Assembly: GCA_002338565.1 (NCBI GenBank)
Contig: DDIN01000008.1
Location: 303,090-367,089 of the forward strand
Length of the DNA stretch: 64,000 nt
Origin: Hyphomonadaceae bacterium UBA1849
GTDB taxonomy: Bacteria > Pseudomonadota > Alphaproteobacteria > Caulobacterales > Hyphomonadaceae
Reading direction: 5' to 3'
The translations under genes were made by a program, and so were the position numbers. A model generated the notes under the pieces. The model was given only the letters and a program-made list of their open reading frames with translations, ran no database searches and had not been told where the DNA came from. Positions 1 through 9,055 of this stretch are shown here, piece by piece; the stretch's first letter is position 1, and each line of letters opens with the position of its first letter.

Positions 1-1029
1 GGCCTTGAAGAGAAGATGGGCATTCACGGCAATGCGACCTGCGTCATGAACTATGACGGCGCGACAGGCTGGCTCGTCGGCGAAGCACATAAAGGCATGC
101 GCACAATGTTCGTCATGATGAACGAAGCGCGCCTTGGCGTCGGCATGCAGGGTCTCGCACAGGCCGAGATCGCTTACCAGAACGCCGCCGATTTTGCCCG
201 CGACCGCCTGCAGAGCCGTGCGCTTTCTGGTCCGGCTGCACCCGAAAAACCAGCTGATCCGATCATCGTCCACCCGGATGTGCGCCGCATGCTGATGGAT
301 AGCCGCGCCTTCACCGAAGGTGCCCGTGCTTTCATGTTCTGGACGGCACTTTACGGCGACCTCCTGCACAAGTCTCAGGACGACGCCGTGCGCCAGAAAG
401 CCGGCGACTATATGGCTCTGATGACACCTGTCGTAAAAGCCTTCCTCACAGACATCGGCTTCAAGACGACGTCTGAGTGCCTGCAGCTTCACGGCGGCAT
501 TGGCTACACGCAGGAAATGGGCGTTGAGCAATATATGCGCGATGCGCGTATCGCCATGATCTATGAAGGCACGAACGGTATTCAGGCGCTCGACCTTGTC
601 GGCCGCAAGCTGGCGGCAAATGGTGGCCGCGCAATCTTCACCTTCTTCAAAGAGATGGACGATTTCGTCGGCGAGAACGCTGACAATGGCAACATGAAAC
701 TCTTCACGGATGCTCTGTCCGACGCGAAGAAGAAGCTGGAAGCTGGCACAACATGGCTCATGCAGAACGGCCTCTCCAACTTCAACAATGCGGCGGCAGC
801 ATCAACCGACTACGTCCACCTCTTCGGCTACACAGCCATGGCCTATATGTGGGCAATGATGGCGAAGACGGCGCTCGAAAAGGATGACGGCTCTGATCCT
901 TATTACGCTAACAAGGTGAAAACAGCGCGCTACTATATGGAACGCGTTCTGCCGAAAGCCGGCTCCCACCTTGATATGCTGAAAGCGGGCGCAGACAGCA
1001 TGATGGCTCTGGAAGCTGACGCATTCTAA
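1..1029 (+). CDS. Acyl-CoA dehydrogenase, C-terminal part (5' truncated by window)
   Basis: The reading frame is open from base 1 and begins GLEEKMGIHGNAT, so the gene starts upstream and the Met at base 16 is internal. The visible 343 residues are the C-terminal half of a long (about 600 aa) FAD-dependent acyl-CoA dehydrogenase, which oxidises acyl-CoA to trans-2-enoyl-CoA in the first step of beta-oxidation. The motifs ECLQLHGGIGYTQE and MIYEGTNGIQALDL are typical of the long subfamily; the Glu of YEGTNG lies where the catalytic base is expected. The extra tail after about residue 220 fits the C-terminal domain of this subfamily. It heads a co-directional beta-oxidation cluster. Family sure; chain-length preference unknown. 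Confidence 0.93.
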   Translation, partial: GLEEKMGIHGNATCVMNYDGATGWLVGEAHKGMRTMFVMMNEARLGVGMQGLAQAEIAYQNAADFARDRLQSRALSGPAAPEKPADPIIVHPDVRRMLMDSRAFTEGARAFMFWTALYGDLLHKSQDDAVRQKAGDYMALMTPVVKAFLTDIGFKTTSECLQLHGGIGYTQEMGVEQYMRDARIAMIYEGTNGIQALDLVGRKLAANGGRAIFTFFKEMDDFVGENADNGNMKLFTDALSDAKKKLEAGTTWLMQNGLSNFNNAAAASTDYVHLFGYTAMAYMWAMMAKTALEKDDGSDPYYANKVKTARYYMERVLPKAGSHLDMLKAGADSMMALEADAF

Positions 1030-1049
1030 ATTTCAAACCTATCCAGACA

Positions 1050-1070
1050 CCGGGCCTCCAGCAGGCCCGG
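1050..1070 (+). terminator. GC-rich hairpin after first acyl-CoA dehydrogenase
   Basis: CCGGGCCT, a five-base loop and AGGCCCGG form a perfect 8-bp stem 21 bases after the stop codon. No clear T-run follows (TTCACGCTTT), so it may only attenuate or stabilise the transcript and need not stop it. Confidence 0.45.
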
Positions 1071-1160
1071 TTCACGCTTTCTCCGCCGAAATACTGCATT
1101 TTTCGGGCTCGCCTGCCGCAACGTCACGGGGCGACAAACCTCCGCAGAATGCCTATATCG

Positions 1161-1176
1161 TTGACGCAAACGTAAA
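1161..1176. promoter_or_regulatory. Possible operator upstream of second acyl-CoA dehydrogenase
   Basis: TTGACGCAAACGTAAA is an imperfect 16-bp inverted repeat ending 20 bases before the ATG at 1197. Its TTxACG....CGTxAA layout resembles, from memory, the operator style of proteobacterial fatty-acid and branched-chain catabolism regulators. Assignment to a regulator is inference. Confidence 0.35.
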
Positions 1177-1196
1177 ATAAAATCTCGGAGGGAAAC

Positions 1197-2363
1197 ATGC
1201 TACAATCACCTCTCGATATTCCGGCCTCAGGCTGGCGTCTCGACGAAGAAGTTTCGATCTTCTCGGACTCGGTTGGACAGTTCTTTGAAAAAGAATGTGC
1301 ACCGCACGTACCGCAGTGGCGAAAAGACGGCATTGTTCCCAAAGAGATGTGGCTCAAAGCCGGTGAGATGGGCATTCTTGGTGCCTCTGTTTCCGAAGAG
1401 TATGGCGGTATGGGCGGCGACTTCCGCCACGAAGCCATCATCGCAGAACAGATGGGCTGGAAGGGGATCGATGGCTTCGGCATCACCCTCCATAACGGCA
1501 TTATCGCGCCGTACATTGAAAGCTTCGGCACGGAAGAGCAGAAGCAGAAATACCTGCCGAAAATTGCAACTGGTGAGATCATCACCGCCATCGCCATGAC
1601 AGAGCCAGGCACGGGCTCTGACCTTCAGAACATCAAAACCACCGCAAAGAAGAATGCGGACGGCTATGTTCTCAATGGCTCGAAGACCTTCATCTCGAAT
1701 GGCCAGAACGCCAATCTGATCCTCGTTTGCGCAAAGACAGACCCGACCGAGGGCGCCAAAGGCGTCTCCATCATGCTTGTTGAAACCGATGGAGCGGCAG
1801 GGTTTGAGCGCGGCCGCAATCTTGAGAAAATCGGCCAGCACGCAGCAGACACTTCAGAGCTGTTTTTCAATGATGTTCAGCTCGGCCCGGACGCTGTGCT
1901 TGGCGGCAAAGAAGGCATGGGCTTCATCCAGCTCATGCAGAAACTTCCGCAGGAGCGTCACATTATCGGCGTGCAAGGCATGGCTACGATCGAGCGCGCT
2001 ATCCATGTCACCGTTGAGTATGTGAAGCAGCGCAAAGCCTTCGGCAAAACCATCTGGGACTTCCAGAACACCCAGTTCAAGCTGGCGGAATGCAAAACCG
2101 AGGCAACTGTCGCAAAAGTGTTTGTCGATCGCTGCACCGACCTACTCCTTGAAAACAAACTGGATTCTGCGACGGCCAGTATGTCGAAATACTGGGTGTC
2201 CGATTTGCAATGTAAAATCGTGGACGAATGCCTCCAATTGCATGGCGGCTATGGTTATATGGATGAATATCCGATCGCCCAGATGTACGCAGACAGCCGT
2301 GTCCAGCGCATTTATGGCGGCGCAAACGAAGTCATGAAGATGCTGATTGCGAGGACAATGTAA
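1197..2363 (+). CDS. Acyl-CoA dehydrogenase (standard length)
   Basis: This 388-aa protein has the usual length and order of a medium/short-chain type acyl-CoA dehydrogenase: N-terminal helical domain, beta domain with the FAD/substrate motif AIAMTEPGTGSDLQNIKT (about residues 130-150), and C-terminal helical domain with ECLQLHGGYGYMDEY and RIYGGANEVMK. The Glu in GGANE sits at the usual catalytic-base position. It transfers electrons to ETF during beta-oxidation or branched-chain acyl-CoA degradation. The start is supported by GGAGGG six to seven bases upstream. It lies between another dehydrogenase and a thioesterase on the same strand. The substrate cannot be told from sequence alone. Confidence 0.95.
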   Translation: MLQSPLDIPASGWRLDEEVSIFSDSVGQFFEKECAPHVPQWRKDGIVPKEMWLKAGEMGILGASVSEEYGGMGGDFRHEAIIAEQMGWKGIDGFGITLHNGIIAPYIESFGTEEQKQKYLPKIATGEIITAIAMTEPGTGSDLQNIKTTAKKNADGYVLNGSKTFISNGQNANLILVCAKTDPTEGAKGVSIMLVETDGAAGFERGRNLEKIGQHAADTSELFFNDVQLGPDAVLGGKEGMGFIQLMQKLPQERHIIGVQGMATIERAIHVTVEYVKQRKAFGKTIWDFQNTQFKLAECKTEATVAKVFVDRCTDLLLENKLDSATASMSKYWVSDLQCKIVDECLQLHGGYGYMDEYPIAQMYADSRVQRIYGGANEVMKMLIARTM

Positions 2364-2367
2364 TCTG

Positions 2368-2802
2368 ATGTCCGATTTTGATCCGGCACAGTTTTTCAGA
2401 AATGACAGCCCGGCAGCGCCGGCGGCTGCGAAGCATCTCGGCTTCGAGTTTCAGGATGCCGACACGGCGCGCGGCTGGATCAAAATCAAATTCAATCCAA
2501 AGCCCGAGTTTCTGAACCCGGCAGGCGTGATTCAGGGCGGTTTCCTGATGGCCATGCTGGACGACACTATGGGCCCAGCAGTGCTGGTAAAATCGGGCGG
2601 CAAATACATGTCGAGCTCGATTGACCTGCACGCTCACTATCTGCGTCCGGTGCGCCTTGGTCCCGTTATCTGCGAGGCAGAGGTTATACAGCTCGGACGT
2701 TCAGTCGCCTATCTTGAGAGCAAGCTGTTCGATGAACGCGGACGCCTTTGCGTACGCGCCACGTCGAGCGCCATGCTTATGAAATTTCCGACACCGGTAT
2801 AA
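2368..2802 (+). CDS. PaaI-type hotdog thioesterase
   Basis: This 144-aa protein is a single hotdog-fold thioesterase of the PaaI/YdiI type, which hydrolyses acyl- or aryl-CoA. The core motif NPAGVIQGGFLMAMLDDTMG (about residues 52-71) has the HGG-like catalytic loop in the variant form IQGG, with Asp in the following helix; the second strand SSIDLHAHYLRPVRLG is typical. I start it at the ATG at 2368, four bases after the previous stop and 12 bases after GAGGA; an upstream TTG at 2347 would overlap the dehydrogenase and adds nothing recognisable. Its place inside the beta-oxidation cluster suggests release of stalled CoA esters. Confidence 0.85.
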   Translation: MSDFDPAQFFRNDSPAAPAAAKHLGFEFQDADTARGWIKIKFNPKPEFLNPAGVIQGGFLMAMLDDTMGPAVLVKSGGKYMSSSIDLHAHYLRPVRLGPVICEAEVIQLGRSVAYLESKLFDERGRLCVRATSSAMLMKFPTPV

Positions 2803-2826
2803 AAGATCCGAAAGGGAGAACACCAA

Positions 2827-4032
2827 ATGGCAGAAGCATATATTTATGACGCGGTGCGCACACCGCGCGGGAAAGGAAAGGCCAGCGGCGCGCTGCATGA
2901 AATCACCGCGCTTAGCCTCGCAACACAGGCCCTTCAGGCTGTACGCGACCGTAACGACCTCGACACTTCAAAAGTGGACGACGTGGTTCTCGGCTGCGTC
3001 TCTCCGGTTGGCGAGCAAGGCTCAGACATTGCGCGCATTGCTGTTCTGAACGCAGACTATTCTGAAACCGTAGGCGGCGTTCAGGTTGACCGCTTCTGCG
3101 CCTCAGGCCTTGAAGCCTGTAACATGGCAGCAGCGAAAGTCATGACCGGCGAAGCGGACATGGCAATCGGCGGCGGCGTTGAAGCAATGTCCCGCGTCCC
3201 TATGGGCTCTAATGGCGGCGCATGGTCGACAGACCCAAGCATTGCTCTGAAATCTTACTTTGCCCCGCAAGGCATCGGCGCGGACCTCATCGCGACGAAA
3301 TACGGCCTCTCCCGCGATGACGTTGACGCCTTCGCTGTAGAGAGCCAGCGCCGCGCGGCGCAAGCCTGGGAAGAAGGTCGTTTCGGCAAGTCTATCGTGC
3401 CAGTGAAAGACCAGATGGGCGCGGTTATCCTCGACCGTGACGAGCATATGCGTCCGGAAGCTGACATGCAGTCTCTTGCTGGCCTCAACCCTAGCTTTGC
3501 CGGTCTTGGCGGCATGGGCTTTGATGAAGTTGTGAAGCGTCGCTACCCTGAAGTAGAAGCAATCAACCACGTCCACCACGCTGGTAACTCTTCCGGTATC
3601 GTTGATGGTGCGTCTGCTGTTCTCTTCGGCACGAAGGAAATGGGTGACGCGCTGGGCCTTAAACCACGTGCACGCGTGAAAGGCTTTGCTTCTATCGGTT
3701 CTGAACCGTCCATCATGCTCACTGGTCCGGAATTCGTGACCACCAAGCTTCTCAAAAAGCTCGGCATGGAAGCGTCTGACATCGACCTTTACGAGCTGAA
3801 CGAGGCGTTCGCGTCTGTGGTTCTGCGCTTCATGCAGGCGCACGACATTGCGCACGACAAGATCAACGTAAACGGCGGCGCGATTGCTATGGGTCACCCG
3901 CTCGGCGCGACCGGCGGCATGATCCTCGGCACAATGGTCGACGAGCTTGAGCGCTCTGACAAAGAGACAGCTCTCATCACGCTCTGCGTTGGCGCAGGCA
4001 TGGGCACAGCAACTGTGATTGAGCGGGTTTAA
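2827..4032 (+). CDS. Acetyl-CoA acyltransferase (thiolase)
   Basis: A full-length 401-aa thiolase. It cleaves 3-ketoacyl-CoA with CoA to acetyl-CoA and a shortened acyl-CoA. The nucleophile Cys91 lies in DRFCASGLEA, His357 in AMGHPLGATGG and the second catalytic Cys387 in TLCVGAGMGTA; NEAFA, which helps build the oxyanion hole, is also present. AAAGGGAG precedes the ATG. A degradative role (FadA-like) is inferred from the bifunctional hydratase/dehydrogenase two genes downstream; a biosynthetic acetoacetyl-CoA thiolase is possible but less likely in this setting. Confidence 0.94.
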   Translation: MAEAYIYDAVRTPRGKGKASGALHEITALSLATQALQAVRDRNDLDTSKVDDVVLGCVSPVGEQGSDIARIAVLNADYSETVGGVQVDRFCASGLEACNMAAAKVMTGEADMAIGGGVEAMSRVPMGSNGGAWSTDPSIALKSYFAPQGIGADLIATKYGLSRDDVDAFAVESQRRAAQAWEEGRFGKSIVPVKDQMGAVILDRDEHMRPEADMQSLAGLNPSFAGLGGMGFDEVVKRRYPEVEAINHVHHAGNSSGIVDGASAVLFGTKEMGDALGLKPRARVKGFASIGSEPSIMLTGPEFVTTKLLKKLGMEASDIDLYELNEAFASVVLRFMQAHDIAHDKINVNGGAIAMGHPLGATGGMILGTMVDELERSDKETALITLCVGAGMGTATVIERV

Positions 4033-4034
4033 TC

Positions 4035-4247
4035 ATGGCCGGAAAGATTAGCCCGGGCGCAGGCATGGCCATAGGAATTGGCTGTGGAACGGCGATGGGC
4101 GCAGGCCTGATGGCGGCAACCGACCAACCGTCAATGCTGGCGGTCGGTATAGGTTGCGGTGTTGCGATTGGCGCGGCGTTGACCGCCTCCTTCCAACGCA
4201 AAGCCGATGCGCAGGCCGACTCTTCCGATGACAATGATCAAACCTGA
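4035..4247 (+). CDS. Small glycine-zipper hydrophobic protein, unknown
   Basis: A 70-aa protein whose ATG lies two bases after the thiolase stop, so it is probably translationally coupled. It is almost wholly two glycine-rich hydrophobic segments, MAIGIGCGTAMGAGLMA and LAVGIGCGVAIGAALTA, joined by a short polar turn (TDQPS), then an acidic tail ADSSDDNDQT. The two segments look like an internal duplication with small-xxx-small packing, suggesting a helical hairpin in the membrane. I recognise no family. The intact frame, tight spacing and position between two beta-oxidation genes argue that it is real. Function unknown. Confidence 0.7.
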   Translation: MAGKISPGAGMAIGIGCGTAMGAGLMAATDQPSMLAVGIGCGVAIGAALTASFQRKADAQADSSDDNDQT

Positions 4248-4266
4248 CACTTCAGGAGACACGTAA

Positions 4267-6495
4267 ATGAACCTTGAAACATTCAAATTCGAAATCGACG
4301 GCGACGGCATCGCGCTGGCAACCTTCGACGTACCAGGCCGCTCCATGAACACGCTGACCGGTCAGGTCGTTCAGGATATCGTCGCTCTGGCCGCTGAAGT
4401 TGCATCCAATGACGAGATCAAAGGCCTCGTCATCACATCGGGCAAGCCATCAGGCTTCTGCGCGGGCGCTGACCTTGGCGAGATGAACCAGTCCGCAGGC
4501 GGCGGCGCCGCAAAAGACGAAGACGAGCAGACAAAACTAAAAAAGCTGTTCGACCGGTCTTTTGTGCTGAACAAAACCTTCCGCGAGCTGGAAACCTGCG
4601 GCAAGCCAGTTGCGGCCGCAATTAACGGCCTCGCGCTCGGCGGTGGTCTGGAGCTTGCGCTGGCATGTCACTACCGCGTTGCGGCGAACGACAATCCGAA
4701 ACTTCAGCTTGGTCTGCCAGAAGCGAAAATCGGCCTTCTGCCAGGCGCAGGTGGCACACAGCGCCTACCGCGTCTGATCGGCCTGATGGCTGCCAGCCAG
4801 TACATTCTGGAAGGCAAGTCCATGAAAGCTGACGAGGCACTTGGCCTTGGTGTTGTGAACGAGCTAGCGCCAACAGCTGAGCTGGTCGAAAAAGCCAAAG
4901 CATGGGCAAAAGCCAACCCGAACGCGAAAGCGCCATGGGACGAAAAAGGCTTCAAATTCCCGGGCGGTGTTCCAAACCAGCACCCGAAAGCGACCCAGAT
5001 CTCTACCATGGGCAATGCGATGATTTCATCGAAAACCTATGGCAACTATCCGGCGCAGACGAACATTCTGAAATGTCTCTATGAGGGCTCTCAGGTGCCA
5101 ATCGATGCAGGTCTTCGCATTGAGACACGCTACTTCATCGACACCCAGCAGCGTCCGGAAGCCAAAGGCATGATCCGCTCGCTCTTCGTTTCCATGCAGG
5201 AACTTTCCAAGGGCGCATCCCGTCCCGCAGCGCCTGCAAAATACGAAGTGAAAAAAGCAGCGGTTCTTGGCGCCGGCCTTATGGGCGCTGGTATTGCCCA
5301 CGTTCAGGCGATGGCTGGCATTGAAACTGTGCTTCTCGACGTCTCTCAGGAGAGCGCTGAGAAAGGTAAGGCCTATTCCAAGCGCATCCTCGACAAGCAA
5401 GTCTCTCGCGGCAAGATGAGCCAGGAGAAAGCTGACGGCATTCTCTCCCTCATCACGCCAAGCACAGACTACTCCCAGATAAAGGGCGCAGACATTGTGG
5501 TTGAGGCTGTGTTCGAGGACACAGAGCTGAAAGCCAAAGTCACGAAAATGGCTGAAGAGCACCTAGCCGACACAGCGGTCATGGGCTCCAACACGTCTAC
5601 GCTGCCAATCACCGGCCTCGCAGAAGCATCTGTCCGCCCTGAAAACTATATCGGCGTCCACTTTTTCTCGCCGGTTGAGCGTATGGGCCTCGTCGAGATC
5701 ATCCTCGGGGACAAAACCACCGAAGAAACCCTCGCCAAGACAATCGACTATGTTCTGAAGATCCGCAAAACACCAATCGTCGTGAACGATTTCCGCGGCT
5801 TCTACACATCACGCTGCTTCGGCACCTACACGCAGGAAGGCATGGAAATGCTGATGGAAGGCATCAAGCCAGCCATCATCGAGAATGTCGGCCGTCAGTG
5901 CGGTATGCCAATGGGCCCGCTGGAGGTCTCTGACTCCGTCGGCCTCGACACAGCGCTGAAAATCGGTCGGCAATATGCCAAAGCGGCAGGCGTTGACGCA
6001 AACGAGCAACCATCGAGCCAGTTCCTTGCATGGCTTGTGGAAGACAAAGGCCGCGTTGGCCGTAAAGCCGGTAAGGGCTATTACGAGTATGGCGATAACG
6101 GCAAGCCGACACGCCTCTGGCCGGACCTGTCCGACAAGCTGGAAGTAAAAGTCGACGAGTGCCCTCCGGAACTCAAAGAAGAGCTGACTAAGCGCTTCCT
6201 CTTCCGTCAGTGCATCGAAGTTGCCCGCTGCTTTGAAGAAGGCGTGATCACAGACGCACGTGACGCGGATATCGGCTCAATCCTGGCATGGGGCTTTGCG
6301 CCATACACAGGCGGCTGCGCGTCTTACATGGACCTGAAATGGGGCGTCAAAGCCTTCGTTGCAGAAGCTGACCGTCTTGCTGACGCGCACGGCGAACGCT
6401 TCCGTCCAAATGCGATGCTGCGTGAAATGGCTGAGAAGAGTGAAACCTTCTATTCCCGCTTCCCGCCTGCAAAGCAGGAAAAAGCGGCCGCGTAA
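4267..6495 (+). CDS. Bifunctional enoyl-CoA hydratase / 3-hydroxyacyl-CoA dehydrogenase (FadJ/FadB type)
   Basis: This 742-aa multifunctional enzyme carries out hydration and NAD-dependent oxidation in beta-oxidation. The N-terminal crotonase domain (about 1-190) has the oxyanion-hole motifs GFCAGADLGEM and NGLALGGGLELALACH. The dehydrogenase domain starts near residue 330 with the Rossmann motif VLGAGLMGAGIAH and contains GVHFFSPVERMGLVEII with the catalytic His. Two C-terminal HCDH helical domains follow (GFYTSRCF, then RFLFRQCIEVARCFEEG). Length matches FadJ-like proteins. AGGAGA eight bases upstream supports the ATG. It presumably works with the adjacent thiolase as the trifunctional complex. 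An intrinsic terminator follows. Confidence 0.94.
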   Translation: MNLETFKFEIDGDGIALATFDVPGRSMNTLTGQVVQDIVALAAEVASNDEIKGLVITSGKPSGFCAGADLGEMNQSAGGGAAKDEDEQTKLKKLFDRSFVLNKTFRELETCGKPVAAAINGLALGGGLELALACHYRVAANDNPKLQLGLPEAKIGLLPGAGGTQRLPRLIGLMAASQYILEGKSMKADEALGLGVVNELAPTAELVEKAKAWAKANPNAKAPWDEKGFKFPGGVPNQHPKATQISTMGNAMISSKTYGNYPAQTNILKCLYEGSQVPIDAGLRIETRYFIDTQQRPEAKGMIRSLFVSMQELSKGASRPAAPAKYEVKKAAVLGAGLMGAGIAHVQAMAGIETVLLDVSQESAEKGKAYSKRILDKQVSRGKMSQEKADGILSLITPSTDYSQIKGADIVVEAVFEDTELKAKVTKMAEEHLADTAVMGSNTSTLPITGLAEASVRPENYIGVHFFSPVERMGLVEIILGDKTTEETLAKTIDYVLKIRKTPIVVNDFRGFYTSRCFGTYTQEGMEMLMEGIKPAIIENVGRQCGMPMGPLEVSDSVGLDTALKIGRQYAKAAGVDANEQPSSQFLAWLVEDKGRVGRKAGKGYYEYGDNGKPTRLWPDLSDKLEVKVDECPPELKEELTKRFLFRQCIEVARCFEEGVITDARDADIGSILAWGFAPYTGGCASYMDLKWGVKAFVAEADRLADAHGERFRPNAMLREMAEKSETFYSRFPPAKQEKAAA

Positions 6496-6540
6496 AGCGA
6501 ACCATTCCTCCACGGGCGGCCTTGTTGTCGCCCGACTGCA

Positions 6541-6568
6541 AAGCCGGGGTTCACGCCCCGGCTTTTTT
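6541..6568 (+). terminator. Intrinsic terminator of the beta-oxidation cluster
   Basis: AAGCCGGGG, a short TTCAC loop and CCCCGGCTT form a strong stem followed by a run of six T. It lies 46 bases after the FadJ-type stop codon. Confidence 0.9.
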
Positions 6569-6661
6569 GCATTCACCAGAGTAATTGCAGCTCTGGCATT
6601 GCTGCCCCCGCAGAATGGTGCAACCGTAAGCTTGGGACGTACAATCAAGGGGACTCACTGA

Positions 6662-7015
6662 ATGAAATACACTGCGATACTCGCAGCGCTCTTTACTGCC
6701 TGCGCATCTGCACCTGCGGTTATGGCGGAAGACACACTGCCACCACCATTTGACGACATTGAACTGCCGGAAGGACGTATGCTCGTCTATGGCGACCGCA
6801 CCTGCCCGGAAGGTAGTGAACTCGCCGATGGCAATGGCAATAGCGAGATTAACCGCCTCATGGCGCTGGTCTCTGAAGGTGGCCGCTGCCCCGACATGCC
6901 AATTGTCCGCATGTCACATGGTGTAACCTTCCGCGCTGACACTCAGAATTACTGCGTCGTTCAGGCGCGTGATACCCGCACTGCCGACCTCTCTTACTGC
7001 GTGGTGAGCGAGTAG
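6662..7015 (+). CDS. Small secreted cysteine-containing protein, unknown
   Basis: A 117-aa protein with a clear signal peptide (KYTAILAALFTACASAPAVMA, cleavage probable near residue 22). The mature part is acidic and has four cysteines (DRTCPEG, GGRCPDM, QNYCVVQ, LSYCVVS) that could form two disulfides. FTAC in the signal is not a good lipobox. AAGGGG lies upstream of the ATG. It stands alone after a terminator and converges on the S9 peptidase gene. I do not recognise the family; a periplasmic or outer-membrane-associated role is inferred only from the signal. Confidence 0.7.
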   Translation: MKYTAILAALFTACASAPAVMAEDTLPPPFDDIELPEGRMLVYGDRTCPEGSELADGNGNSEINRLMALVSEGGRCPDMPIVRMSHGVTFRADTQNYCVVQARDTRTADLSYCVVSE

Positions 7016-7099
7016 AACCGGAAAGCTATCTATAATATGTCGGTGAAGCACCCTGAAACCATTTGCGGTCACAGGGCGCTGCTGGCACTTCAGTTTTCA

Positions 7100-9055
7100 T
7101 CACTCACCGATATGCGTGTCGACAAAACGCATTAGCGCATCCAATGTCTGGAACCGTGCAGACTCTTCCATGATGGAGTGATTCTGATCTTCGAAGATTT
7201 GCATCTCCACTGGCTTGCCAGCACGAATGAGTGCAGCTTCCATGCGCTCACTCTGTTCTGGCGGAACAACAGTGTCATAAGATCCATGCAGCAGGAGCAC
7301 AGGCGCCTTGAACGCATCAGCATGATAATATGGGGAAATCGGCTCCAGGACTTCCGGATCATCGCCAAACTGTCGGTTCCAGTATTCATACACCCAGCTT
7401 TCACGCCCGGCGGTACGTCGCTCGAAAGCAATCATCTCCGGCAAGTCACTTACACCTGCGACCGAGGCAACGCAGTTGTAAAGTTCAGGCGTAAAGGCCC
7501 CACCTGCCAGCGCTGAATATCCACCATAGCTCCACCCGACGATACAAATTCGCTCAGGGTCGACCAGCCCTTCATCGATCAACAACTGAACACCGTCAGT
7601 CACGTCATCCTGCATTGCTCGCCCCCATTGGCGGTGTCCGGCTTGAGTGAAATTCTGGCCGAAACCGGAAGATCCACGGAAATTCGGTTGAAGCACCATG
7701 TATCCCCGGCTCGCAAAAGGCTGTGACAGCCAGTCAAACTGCAGTTTGTCATACGCTTCCGGCCCGCCATGCGGCATTGCAATCAGCGGCAAATCACTTG
7801 CCTGAGCCGGGTCCACACCCAACGGCCAAGTCAGGATAGCGTTGATTTCAAGACCGTCGCGGGCCTCATAGGTTATTGCCTGCTGCGGCGCGATATTCTC
7901 AGGCGTGAATGCTGTACGTGAACGTGTCTGAAACACGAAGGACTGGGAAGACACGTCATAAACAACGTAAGTCCCCGGATAAGGGCCGCCAGACAAAAGG
8001 AAAAGCAACCGGTTCCAATCCCCGGTCCAGTCAACCAGCGTAGCACTCACGCCCGGAAACATGTTTACGATCTGGTTGACCACCGCATCATGAGACTCGT
8101 TCAGCATGTGATATGATGGCGTCAGACCGGAATACTGTACGCCGAGAATGATGCGGTCACCGTCCATTATGATGCGCTCAATTTCCTTGCCCTCTTCAAC
8201 AAGAAAAGGGCCGCTCAGTTCACCATCGCTCAGGGATACAAAATACAGTCCCGTGCTTGCGCCATCCTCAGTATCGCGAACGACGACAGCACTCTGGAGA
8301 TCTTCGCTTAGCCCTTGAATGGTGAAGGATGGTATTGCCTCATTGCGCGCGTAAATGACCTCCCATGAACGTCCGTCACGGACTTCCAGATAGTACACAT
8401 CTTCTTCCTGATTGAAGTTTTCACGAAGCAATGGCTCACCATTGGGAAGCAGCAGCCATCCAGTCGTATAGTCATCCCCCCGATGTATGCGTCGACCGCG
8501 GCCTGAGTTCATCGACACTTCGAAAACATCCTGAGTAGGAGGCCAGCTATCTGAATAGGCAAGCATATAGATAACGCCTTCATCGGGATTGGATCCGATG
8601 ACACGACCAAGACCTCCCTGGCGAGCATAGAGGTTGTCTGTCCGATGAAGGAGTGTTTCTACTTCCCCGTCTTCCAGATCGATCACAAACGCGCGTGACT
8701 CATCAAACGTGAAACGACGGCTTCCACCCATGCGGGCCTGTTCTTCAGTTGCGATGATCAGAACGTGGTCTTCATCAATATAACCTGTTCCATCAGCACG
8801 GAGCTCTCCGATCTCGACAAGGCATTCCTGCGCGATGGGATCGATGTCAAAAATACACAAATACTCGTTTCCATCGATCCATCGGATACCCGCAAGACGC
8901 TCACCGTCCGGCGATAAATCGAGCGAACGAAAGTCCGCAGGGTTGGAGTACTCTTCAATGGGCAACTGAGCTGATGCTGCTTCAGAAACCAGTAAACATC
9001 CTGCGACGAGGCCAACAAAACGTACAAAACTTGCACGTACGGAGAAGGCTGGCAT
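7100..9055 (-). CDS. Secreted S9 family (prolyl oligopeptidase-like) peptidase
   Basis: A 651-aa exported serine peptidase. I choose the ATG at 9055 because AGGAG lies six bases upstream and the protein then begins with a signal peptide (MPAFSVRASFVRFVGLVAG, ending AASAQ); an upstream ATG adds 19 residues of basic sequence before it. A beta-propeller-like region is followed by the alpha/beta-hydrolase domain with the nucleophile motif GWSYGGYSA, then HGSYDTVVPPEQS (Asp) and EDQNHSI (His), so the triad is complete. The domain order is that of acylaminoacyl/dipeptidyl peptidases, which cleave short peptides. It is divergent from the MFS carrier gene; the substrate is unknown. Confidence 0.92.
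   Translation of the reverse strand: MPAFSVRASFVRFVGLVAGCLLVSEAASAQLPIEEYSNPADFRSLDLSPDGERLAGIRWIDGNEYLCIFDIDPIAQECLVEIGELRADGTGYIDEDHVLIIATEEQARMGGSRRFTFDESRAFVIDLEDGEVETLLHRTDNLYARQGGLGRVIGSNPDEGVIYMLAYSDSWPPTQDVFEVSMNSGRGRRIHRGDDYTTGWLLLPNGEPLLRENFNQEEDVYYLEVRDGRSWEVIYARNEAIPSFTIQGLSEDLQSAVVVRDTEDGASTGLYFVSLSDGELSGPFLVEEGKEIERIIMDGDRIILGVQYSGLTPSYHMLNESHDAVVNQIVNMFPGVSATLVDWTGDWNRLLFLLSGGPYPGTYVVYDVSSQSFVFQTRSRTAFTPENIAPQQAITYEARDGLEINAILTWPLGVDPAQASDLPLIAMPHGGPEAYDKLQFDWLSQPFASRGYMVLQPNFRGSSGFGQNFTQAGHRQWGRAMQDDVTDGVQLLIDEGLVDPERICIVGWSYGGYSALAGGAFTPELYNCVASVAGVSDLPEMIAFERRTAGRESWVYEYWNRQFGDDPEVLEPISPYYHADAFKAPVLLLHGSYDTVVPPEQSERMEAALIRAGKPVEMQIFEDQNHSIMEESARFQTLDALMRFVDTHIGE

Noticed and set aside
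2347..2367. TTG at 2347 as start of the thioesterase.
   Set aside because: It would overlap the upstream dehydrogenase by 17 bases and adds seven non-conserved residues; the ATG at 2368 follows GAGGA.
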